DNA of 8,997 bases, taken from Candidatus Woesearchaeota archaeon (GTDB lineage: Archaea > Nanobdellota > Nanobdellia > Woesearchaeales > UBA10107). Made by a program: the position numbers and the translations under genes. The stretch is from contig DUFL01000014.1 of assembly GCA_013331965.1 (NCBI GenBank), positions 3,887 to 12,883 of the forward strand. The letters are read 5' to 3'. The notes beneath the pieces are model-generated. The model did not search any database and was not told the origin of the DNA. It saw only the letters and a list, made by a program, of their open reading frames with translations. Shown here in pieces: positions 1 through 4,741 of this stretch. The first letter of the stretch is position 1. Each line of letters begins with the position of its first letter.

Positions 1-1
1 G

Positions 2-862
2 AAATATGCAAAGTTATCACAGGAAAAACAGGAACGACTCCTCATAAAAGTAAAAGAAAAACTCAATGTATCTTGGAGAAAATTTGTTCCATTTTTAGGA
101 AAAACAAGAAGAATGCTGTATCTGTATAAAGATGGAAAATGTCATTTACCACTCGAACTTTACATTAAGCTTTGCTCAATGGCGGACGAAATTCCGGAAA
201 ATGTTGAAACGATAGAGATATTTAACACACCCAGGAAAGTAAAAATTCCCAAACATTCGGAATTACTCGCAGAATTTCTTGGCATCTTAGCAGGGGATGG
301 ATATTTGGGGTCATTAACATATCAAACAATAATAACGCTCGATAAAAATTCAGATAGGGAATATGGAACGCATATTCAAAAATTATTCAAGGAATTGTTT
401 TGTACAGAATCAACACTATCCTTTCAAAAAAATGTTACAAGACATAATCTTTATTCTAAAGAGATTTATGAATTTTTGAACCAAAAATGTGAGATTTGTA
501 CTGGAAACAAGATGAACAAATTGCACATCCCTTCGTTCATATGGAAAGATGAGATATACCTAACTGCATTTCTTCGCGGAGTTTTTGATACGGATGGAAG
601 TTTTCACAAACATCACAAAAATGATGCCGCAGTGGAATTCACAAGTGCCGACAAAGAATTTCTAAATGAAACTAAGAAGGCTCTGTTATTGCTTAATTTT
701 AATTCTTGTTTATCTGGAAAAAGTATTTATATTTATAAAAAATTCGATATAAAAAGATTTTTTGAAGAGATAAGACCATCAAACGTTAAACACGTTAAGA
801 AATATGAGTTTTACTGCAAGAATGGTTATGTTCCTACTAGAACTGAAGCGTTAGCTTTATAA
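2..862 (+). CDS. LAGLIDADG homing-endonuclease-type protein, 5' partial
   Basis: The reading frame is open from base 2 to the TAA at 860-862, so the gene enters from the left and the ATG at 113 is probably internal. The 37 codons before that ATG encode a charged helical stretch (KLSQEKQERLL, then VSWRKFVPFLGKTRR) that looks like the start of a helix-turn-helix module. Numbered from the ATG at 113, residues 53-65 contain the first LAGLIDADG helix (FLGILAGDGYLG, catalytic acid D62) and residues 152-164 the second (FLRGVFDTDGSF, D161). The C-terminal RPSNVKHVKKYEF segment is typical of the family's end. Two motifs in one chain suggest a monomeric nuclease or a protein of that fold. Such proteins cleave long DNA sites or act in intron or intein mobility; some related proteins only bind DNA. 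No flanking extein is visible, so an intein is not supported. Family assignment is firm; activity and target are unknown. Confidence 0.85.
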   Translation, partial: KYAKLSQEKQERLLIKVKEKLNVSWRKFVPFLGKTRRMLYLYKDGKCHLPLELYIKLCSMADEIPENVETIEIFNTPRKVKIPKHSELLAEFLGILAGDGYLGSLTYQTIITLDKNSDREYGTHIQKLFKELFCTESTLSFQKNVTRHNLYSKEIYEFLNQKCEICTGNKMNKLHIPSFIWKDEIYLTAFLRGVFDTDGSFHKHHKNDAAVEFTSADKEFLNETKKALLLLNFNSCLSGKSIYIYKKFDIKRFFEEIRPSNVKHVKKYEFYCKNGYVPTRTEALAL

Positions 863-863
863 A
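853..863 (+). promoter_or_regulatory. TATA box for tRNA-Gly
   Basis: AGCTTTATAAA, followed by ATAT, is centred about 29 bases before the tRNA's first base, the distance expected for archaeal TBP/TFB initiation. It is made of the last codons and stop codon of the preceding endonuclease ORF. The same 11 bases recur at 1041-1051 in front of aIF5A. Confidence 0.6.
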
Positions 864-888
864 ATATCTATATTCTGAATCATATGAT

Positions 889-996
889 GCGGCGATGAGG
901 TAGTGGTAGCCTCGCAGCCTTCCATTGGGAATAAGTCCATAACGCTTAAACCCCAGAATACAGCTGCTTGCCCGGGTTCGAATCCCGGTCGCCGCA
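889..996 (+). tRNA. tRNA-Gly(UCC), intron-containing
   Basis: The acceptor stem GCGGCGA (889-895) pairs perfectly with TCGCCGC (989-995), followed by discriminator A996. CCA is not encoded. The D arm (898-912) has the usual GG in its loop (905-906), with an A10-U25 pair where G10-C25 is common. The anticodon stem GCAGC (914-918) pairs with GCTGC (963-967). The T arm CCGGG/CCCGG (972-976/984-988) holds the loop TTCGAAT. After removing 925-961, the anticodon loop reads CUUCCAA, giving anticodon UCC at 921-923, which decodes GGA and GGG. The mature tRNA is 71 nt before CCA addition. All stems are Watson-Crick paired, so the gene looks intact and functional. Confidence 0.95.
925..961 (+). other. 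tRNA-Gly intron (37 nt, position 37/38)
   Basis: The intron sits between A924 (position 37) and A962 (position 38), the canonical archaeal site. A bulge-helix-bulge can be drawn. The bulge C923-A924-T925 is cut after A924, and the bulge A960-C961-A962 is cut after C961. Between them, T920-A958, T921-A957 and C922-G956 pair, with a C919·T959 mismatch in place of the fourth pair. Distal to the 5' bulge, TGGG (926-929) pairs with CCCA (952-955). A short inner TAAG/CTTA hairpin (932-935/945-948) may close the rest. Removal would need the tRNA splicing endonuclease (EndA) and a ligase (RtcB in archaea), neither of which is in this window. Confidence 0.9.
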
Positions 997-1017
997 TTTA
1001 TCTAAGCTCTGGTAAGA

Positions 1018-1039
1018 ACGATACTAGGTTACGTGTCGT
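1018..1039 (+). repeat. Inverted repeat between tRNA-Gly and aIF5A
   Basis: ACGATAC (1018-1024) and GTGTCGT (1033-1039) form a 7-bp stem with one G·U pair around an 8-base loop. It ends two bases before the aIF5A TATA element. It could be a hairpin in the tRNA 3' trailer or a DNA operator overlapping the BRE region. Nothing in the sequence decides between these. Confidence 0.4.
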
Positions 1040-1040
1040 A

Positions 1041-1054
1041 AGCTTTATAAATGG
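1041..1054 (+). promoter_or_regulatory. TATA box for the aIF5A-eL40-S2P operon
   Basis: AGCTTTATAAATGG places the transcription start near 1073-1076, giving a leader of about 10 bases. That leader contains AGGTG (1074-1078), a match to the archaeal Shine-Dalgarno consensus, five bases before the GTG start. Confidence 0.65.
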
Positions 1055-1083
1055 CCTCTAATCCTAAATTCACAGGTGTTTAA

Positions 1084-1479
1084 GTGGCAGGAGAAAGAAA
1101 AGTAACAGATGTTTCAAGCCTTAAAGAAGGCAGTCTTGTTATATTTGACGGCGCAGCTTGCAAAGTTACTTCTGTTGATATTTCAAAGCCGGGAAAACAC
1201 GGCCATGCAAAATACAGGATAGTTGCAGTCGGCATATTAGACGGAAAGAAAAGAGATATGGTTATGCCTCATGTTGATGTTGAAGTTCCTATAATCGGAA
1301 AAAAAGAAGCCCAGGTTTTGACAATAACAGGCAATAAAGCGAACATAATGGATTCAACATCATTCGAAACATTCGATATGGAGATTCCTGAAGAATTGAG
1401 GGGAAAAGTGAAAGAAGGAAGCACAATCATTTATTGGGAAATATTAGACGATAAAGTCATGAAGCAGGTTAAAGAATAA
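1084..1479 (+). CDS. eif5A: Translation initiation factor aIF5A (131 aa)
   Basis: This is archaeal IF5A, the homologue of eukaryotic eIF5A and bacterial EF-P, which binds near the ribosomal E site and relieves stalling on difficult peptide sequences such as proline runs. The N-terminal SH3-like domain (about residues 5-68) carries the loop KPGKHGHAK at 35-43. K38 is in the position of the lysine converted to hypusine or deoxyhypusine. The C-terminal part (about 70-131) is the OB-fold domain, with VLTITGNKANIMD at its start. The length is normal for the family. The start is GTG, supported by AGGTG at 1074-1078 and by the conserved N-terminus. It is the first gene of an operon and its TAA shares a base with the ATG of eL40. 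Deoxyhypusine synthase is not in the window. Confidence 0.97.
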   Translation: MAGERKVTDVSSLKEGSLVIFDGAACKVTSVDISKPGKHGHAKYRIVAVGILDGKKRDMVMPHVDVEVPIIGKKEAQVLTITGNKANIMDSTSFETFDMEIPEELRGKVKEGSTIIYWEILDDKVMKQVKE

Positions 1480-1640
1480 TGGCAAAGTTCCCAGAAGCTA
1501 ACGCAAGACTGATGAAAAACAAGTTTGTATGCAGAAAATGCAAATCAGTAATCAGAGCCTCAAACATGATGGTAATTGCAGGATTAGTCAAATGCAGAAA
1601 ATGCAAATCCAGAATCTTAAGGCCGGCTAGAAAGAAATAA
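1479..1640 (+). CDS. rpl40e: Large-subunit ribosomal protein eL40 (L40e, 53 aa)
   Basis: This short ORF encodes a basic zinc-ribbon protein of 53 residues with two CxxC knuckles, C18/C21 and C39/C42, each inside a repeated CRKCKS segment. The N-terminus MAKFPEANARL and the basic tail LRPARKK match archaeal eL40. In eukaryotes the homologue is made as a ubiquitin fusion; archaeal eL40 is free-standing, as here. Its role is as a component of the 50S subunit. The ATG overlaps the aIF5A TAA by one base, with AGGT at 1466-1469 inside aIF5A as a plausible Shine-Dalgarno site. Its own TAA overlaps the next gene's ATG in the same way, so all three genes are probably translationally coupled. Confidence 0.96.
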   Translation: MAKFPEANARLMKNKFVCRKCKSVIRASNMMVIAGLVKCRKCKSRILRPARKK

Positions 1641-2848
1641 TGCTCATGGATATCCAGGTTATTTTAGCAATCTTATTTGTCCTATTTCTCACAATTTTTT
1701 TAATTGTTAAAAGAAAGCAGATTGTCCTGCAGAAGATAATTCATCCTGTTCTGTATATGGTAATGTACAAATCAAAGTTCGGGATTGATTTCATCAATAA
1801 GACGGCAGAAAAATACAGGGAGCCTATAAAGTTTTTCGGCTATTGCTGCATCGGTCTGGGATTCTTAGGGATGATTTATGTCACAGTAAGCATATTTTTG
1901 TTCCTGTACATGCTGGTTGTCACGCCCGTTTCAGTTCCTGGTGTTTCGCTTGTTCTTCCGTTCACAAACATTCCCGGAGTAGGCTATCTCTCATTTCTGC
2001 ACTGGATTGTCGCGATATTCTTTTTAGCGTTAGTGCATGAGTTTTCTCATGCGATTGTCGCTAAAGCGCACGGACTTGAGATTAAATCATCAGGATTCGC
2101 ATTTTTATGCGTATTTGTTCCGCTGATCCCTGCGGCATTCGTAGAGCCTGATGAAAAGAAGCTGAGTAGGCATTCTGATGTTGTTCAATACTCCATATTT
2201 GCAGCCGGACCTATGATGAATATTTTTATAGCTTTAATACTGCTGCTTGCTTTCCCGTTTGTTCTGGATTCAAATAAACTTGCGCCGTTTGAGGGAAAGA
2301 TAACAGAACCAATAGGATTCTCGTTTGATATCAATAACGAATCAATGCCTGCGTCTCAGGCAGGATTGAAATCAGGAATGATTGTCACCTCATTTAACGG
2401 AAAAGAGGTAAAAGATGCAAGTTTGTTTGTTGAATCGATGTATTATCGCGTTAATTCGGGGGATATTGTTACGTTGAAAGCTGATGGAAAAGATTACTCC
2501 GTCAAAACCATAGATTCCAATGGAAAGCCCTTAATTGGAGTCAATAACATTAAAAATGAGAGAAGAATGGCTGCTAAATATGAAGCAATAAAGCAGCCTT
2601 ACTACTGGACGAAGGGCCTGATCAAATGGCTGTTCCTGCTGAACTTCTTCATCGGACTGTTTAATTTACTGCCTTTGGGAATAGTTGATGGCGGCTTAAT
2701 GATGGGAACTATGCTGAAAAGCACCATGAAAGATGGAAAGAAAGCAAAGAAGATATGGGGCTTCATCTCATTTATACTTCTGGCAATACTTATTTTTGGA
2801 TTGATAAGCACTTACTTTGGGAATCCGTTTGCTTGGTTTGTTAAATAA
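1640..2848 (+). CDS. Site-2-protease-family (M50) membrane metalloprotease, 402 aa
   Basis: This is an intramembrane zinc protease-type protein. The active-site motif HEFSH lies at residues 133-137 (H133 and H137 as zinc ligands, E134 catalytic) in a membrane segment at about 118-142. The third ligand is D350 in NLLPLGIVDGG (342-352). The conserved AGPMMN (189-194) of this family is also present. Hydrophobic segments lie at about 4-23, 66-95, 118-142, 182-206, 328-348 and 372-392. Between the two catalytic halves, about residues 230-305 form a PDZ-like domain with ASQAGLKSGMIVTSFNG. All catalytic residues are intact. Family members perform regulated intramembrane proteolysis; the substrate here is unknown. 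The ATG at 1640 overlaps the eL40 stop by one base, and a second ATG at 1646 is also possible. Its place in a translation-factor operon is unusual and suggests co-expression with growth. Confidence 0.9.
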   Translation: MLMDIQVILAILFVLFLTIFLIVKRKQIVLQKIIHPVLYMVMYKSKFGIDFINKTAEKYREPIKFFGYCCIGLGFLGMIYVTVSIFLFLYMLVVTPVSVPGVSLVLPFTNIPGVGYLSFLHWIVAIFFLALVHEFSHAIVAKAHGLEIKSSGFAFLCVFVPLIPAAFVEPDEKKLSRHSDVVQYSIFAAGPMMNIFIALILLLAFPFVLDSNKLAPFEGKITEPIGFSFDINNESMPASQAGLKSGMIVTSFNGKEVKDASLFVESMYYRVNSGDIVTLKADGKDYSVKTIDSNGKPLIGVNNIKNERRMAAKYEAIKQPYYWTKGLIKWLFLLNFFIGLFNLLPLGIVDGGLMMGTMLKSTMKDGKKAKKIWGFISFILLAILIFGLISTYFGNPFAWFVK

Positions 2849-2865
2849 ATTCCTAATGAGCCGAT

Positions 2866-2879
2866 GCTAACTTTTTAGC
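2866..2879 (+). terminator. Probable terminator of the aIF5A operon
   Basis: GCTAA and TTAGC form a perfect 5-bp inverted repeat around CTTT, 17 bases past the protease stop codon. The TTTTT run at 2872-2876 sits inside it, in keeping with archaeal termination at oligo-T. Confidence 0.45.
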
Positions 2880-2890
2880 TTATTATTATT

Positions 2891-2901
2891 AAAAACAAAA
2901 A
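2891..2901 (-). terminator. Oligo-T terminator of the winged-helix gene
   Basis: On the minus strand this reads TTTTTGTTTTT, about 60 bases past the stop of the winged-helix gene. It is preceded in the transcript by a GC-rich stretch (2903-2916, containing a tandem GGCAGG on the plus strand). This fits an archaeal T-rich terminator for a transcript converging on the aIF5A operon. Confidence 0.45.
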
Positions 2902-2959
2902 TCCGGCAGGGGCAGGACATAGCGAACCATGGTATCAATTTAGAATCAAAAGCAAAGTA

Positions 2960-3268
2960 TTATTTCTTAAAGAAATCCTTAACCTTGGCATCTCCCTTGG
3001 GCATAGCCTTTGGACCTAATGCGTAATATGTCTTCTCTGTCTCTCCGCCCCAGGAGAAGTTTCCTTTCTCTTTTCTGACTTCTTTAACTATGAATTCTTC
3101 AGTGGAAATGCCTTTCTTCAGGTGATAATATATCGATCTTAAAGTTATGCTCGGGAAAATTTCCTTGTAAACTCTATAGATATCATACCCATACATATCT
3201 CCTTTTACGTTAAGAATCTCTACTATATTCTGCCTGATTGCTGACTTTACCGGTCTTCCCCTTCCCAT
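2960..3268 (-). CDS. PadR-like winged-helix DNA-binding protein (102 aa)
   Basis: This is a small winged-helix protein. Residues 10-53 (IRQNIVEIL, GYDIYRVYKEIFP, LRSIYYHLKKG) give a helix-turn-helix of PadR type, with RSIYYHL as the recognition helix. Residues 57-85 (EEFIVKE, then FSWGGETEKTYYALG) form the wing and a strand resembling those of similar archaeal proteins. The N-terminus GRGRP (2-6) is an AT-hook-like core that could add minor-groove contacts. From memory, closely similar proteins are common in DPANN archaea, where they are annotated only as hypothetical or PadR-like; their target is unknown to me. A TATA element (CTTTTTAAA on the minus strand, 3291-3299) about 27 bases upstream supports the ATG at 3268 as a leaderless start. 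It is transcribed divergently from the tRNA methyltransferase. Fold is fairly sure; regulon is not. Confidence 0.75.
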   Translation of the reverse strand: MGRGRPVKSAIRQNIVEILNVKGDMYGYDIYRVYKEIFPSITLRSIYYHLKKGISTEEFIVKEVRKEKGNFSWGGETEKTYYALGPKAMPKGDAKVKDFFKK

Positions 3269-3290
3269 GAGTCATTAATTCATTCAGGTG

Positions 3291-3299
3291 TTTAAAAAG
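3291..3299 (-). promoter_or_regulatory. TATA box for the winged-helix gene
   Basis: The minus strand reads CTTTTTAAA, centred about 27 bases before the ATG at 3268, implying a leaderless transcript. The core TTTTTAAAC also occurs ahead of the PEP synthase gene at 7018-7026. Confidence 0.5.
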
Positions 3300-3326
3300 A
3301 TTTTGATTTATTTTCAATATTGTCAC

Positions 3327-3346
3327 GTTTAGTTAAATTTATAAAG
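3327..3346 (+). promoter_or_regulatory. BRE/TATA promoter of the tRNA methyltransferase gene
   Basis: GTTTAGTTAAATTTATAAA covers a BRE-like element and the TATA box TTTATAAAG (3338-3346), centred about 28 bases before the ATG at 3370, so the transcript is probably leaderless. The block matches the promoter at 7042-7060 in 18 of 19 bases. Confidence 0.65.
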
Positions 3347-3369
3347 AAAACACCAACTTTCATACAAAA

Positions 3370-4308
3370 ATGAGGTTATTTCTTCTTTCAAGAGAAAATA
3401 TTCGTCTGGCAAGAGCCGAAGCTGAAGCTATTTTTGGAAAAGGAAAGTTAAAAGACAATGTTCTTCTGATAAATACAATCAAAAACTCCGAAAGACTGGC
3501 TTATACAAGAATGATTCTTGAATATATCTCAGAATGCAGCGAGAATAAAATCGGACAGGAAATTAAAAAAATAGACTGGAATAAAAAGGTAAGGGGGAGT
3601 TTTGCGCTGGAATACCGCAAAACAGATTCAGAAGCATCCCATTCATTGAATGCTAAATATGGAGGTATGATTTATGATATATTAAGGCATCCAAAAGTTG
3701 ATTTAGAAGCTCCAAAGACAAAAATAGTTATAATTGAAAAAAACAATACAGCATATATTGGAATTTTGAAATGGAAAAACAGTGAAGAATTCTACGCAAG
3801 AAGGCCGAATACAAGACCTGAACAGATGCCTATTACAGTTCTGCCGAAATTTGCAAGGGCCTGCGTCAATCTTGCTGGTTCTGAAAAAGAAGTCTACGAT
3901 CCATTCTGCGGTGTTGGAGGCTTCTTAATTGAAGCAGGACTGATGAAATTAAAGCCTATTGGTTCTGATGTAGATGAGAATATGGTTAAGATGTGCAAAA
4001 ATAATCTTGCGTATTACAAAATAAGAAACTCCAGAGTATTCCGGCAGGATGCACTGAAAATAAACAAAAAATATGACTATATCGTAACAGACCCTCCGTA
4101 TGGCAAAGCATCAAGGATTGTCGGAAATGACTTATACGGACGATTTTTGATAAAATTAAAAAAAATCCTTGGAAAAAAAGCTGTTATCATATTTCCAAGT
4201 TTTCTAAACGCAGAAAGATTAATTGAAAAAAGCAAGCTTAAAATAGTTGGTAAATATCCTGTTTATGTGCATAAAAGCCTGACAAGGAATGTTTTCGTAT
4301 TGGAATAG
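3370..4308 (+). CDS. trmG10: tRNA (guanine(10)-N2)-methyltransferase, TrmG10/Trm11 type (312 aa)
   Basis: This SAM-dependent methyltransferase is predicted to make N2-methyl- or N2,N2-dimethylguanosine at position 10 of tRNA. Residues about 1-135 form the N-terminal and THUMP-type RNA-binding region (RGSFALEYRK, HSLNAKYGGMIYDIL, VDLEAPKTKIVII). The linker RRPNTRPEQMPITVLPKFAR (144-163) with VNLAG is characteristic of the archaeal family. The catalytic Rossmann fold follows: motif I DPFCGVGGFLIEAG at 177-190, acidic SAM-ribose residues around D200-D202, D227 in motif III, and motif IV TDPPYG at 240-245 for exocyclic amine methylation. The length is close to that expected. The ATG at 3370 is supported by TATA spacing. 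It converges on the membrane-protein gene with one base between stop codons. Another THUMP-methyltransferase specificity, such as position 6, is less likely. Confidence 0.88.
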   Translation: MRLFLLSRENIRLARAEAEAIFGKGKLKDNVLLINTIKNSERLAYTRMILEYISECSENKIGQEIKKIDWNKKVRGSFALEYRKTDSEASHSLNAKYGGMIYDILRHPKVDLEAPKTKIVIIEKNNTAYIGILKWKNSEEFYARRPNTRPEQMPITVLPKFARACVNLAGSEKEVYDPFCGVGGFLIEAGLMKLKPIGSDVDENMVKMCKNNLAYYKIRNSRVFRQDALKINKKYDYIVTDPPYGKASRIVGNDLYGRFLIKLKKILGKKAVIIFPSFLNAERLIEKSKLKIVGKYPVYVHKSLTRNVFVLE

Positions 4309-4309
4309 C

Positions 4310-4741
4310 TTATCTCTTTTTTCTCAAATAATACCTGATGAAGGAAAAAGGCCTGATATAAAGTATATTGCTCTTTTTCAGCGAATATACATCAAGCAAA
4401 ACATGAATAAGCATTCCGACCAGTACATAAAGGAAAAATTCACTGTAAAAAGAAAGGACCAGCAGCAAAAGCCATACTTCTGCTGTGTGAAATATCATCA
4501 AAGGCTCTCTTGCTGTTTTTTTGGACCTCCTCTGTTCACCCCCCATCTTAATAAAAAAGTCAAAAGCATTTGAAAAACTAATATCTCTCTTCAGATAAAC
4601 ATATGCAAAATAATGATCGGCATCTATAAGAACAGATCCAAGAAAAATCATCAAAAATCCGTAGGCTCCGATACCTGGAAATAAAAACAATATTATCAAA
4701 GCTGCAAAAAAGCCATAAAGCATATGTTCATTAGGCATCAT
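4310..4741 (-). CDS. Small multi-TM protein with conserved His/Asp, possibly DUF457/YdjM-like (143 aa)
   Basis: This is a membrane protein with hydrophobic segments at about 8-24, 26-48, 84-98 and 101-118. Polar residues that could bind metal lie near or in the membrane: H6, D40/D42/H43 in LIDADHY, H85 in IFHTAEVW, and H113 with D117 in LIHVLLD. This pattern, with an acidic-His motif after the second segment and later single histidines, resembles DUF457/YdjM-type 'membrane-bound metal-dependent hydrolases', but the match is by eye and the reaction is unknown. A basic loop (GGEQRRSKKTAREP, 67-80) and a basic C-terminus (YYLRKKR) probably face the cytoplasm. The start overlaps the PEP synthase stop as ATGA (4741-4738), so it is the second gene of that operon and likely translationally coupled. 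An ATG follows immediately at 4738 as an alternative start. Confidence 0.6.
   Translation of the reverse strand: MMPNEHMLYGFFAALIILFLFPGIGAYGFLMIFLGSVLIDADHYFAYVYLKRDISFSNAFDFFIKMGGEQRRSKKTAREPLMIFHTAEVWLLLLVLSFYSEFFLYVLVGMLIHVLLDVYSLKKSNILYIRPFSFIRYYLRKKR
4317..4322 (+). terminator. Oligo-T tract downstream of the methyltransferase gene
   Basis: A TTTTTT run begins nine bases past the methyltransferase stop and lies inside the 3' end of the opposing membrane-protein gene. It is a plausible archaeal oligo-T termination site for the plus-strand transcript; no hairpin accompanies it. Confidence 0.3.

Noticed and set aside
113..115. ATG at 113 as the start of the LAGLIDADG protein
   Set aside because: The frame is open to the left edge with protein-like sequence, and no TATA box stands at the right distance upstream.
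2..862. Intein or intron-encoded position for the endonuclease ORF
   Set aside because: No intein splice-junction residues or host exons are seen. The intron-bearing tRNA lies downstream of the ORF and its 37-nt intron contains no ORF.
1843..2040. 65-codon ORF in another frame inside the protease gene
   Set aside because: It is a shadow: the main frame carries the HExxH protease with all motifs and the alternative product has no coherent features.
4289..4573. 94-codon plus-strand ORF overlapping the methyltransferase end
   Set aside because: It lies opposite the coupled membrane-protein gene, has no promoter, and its composition is that of antisense sequence.
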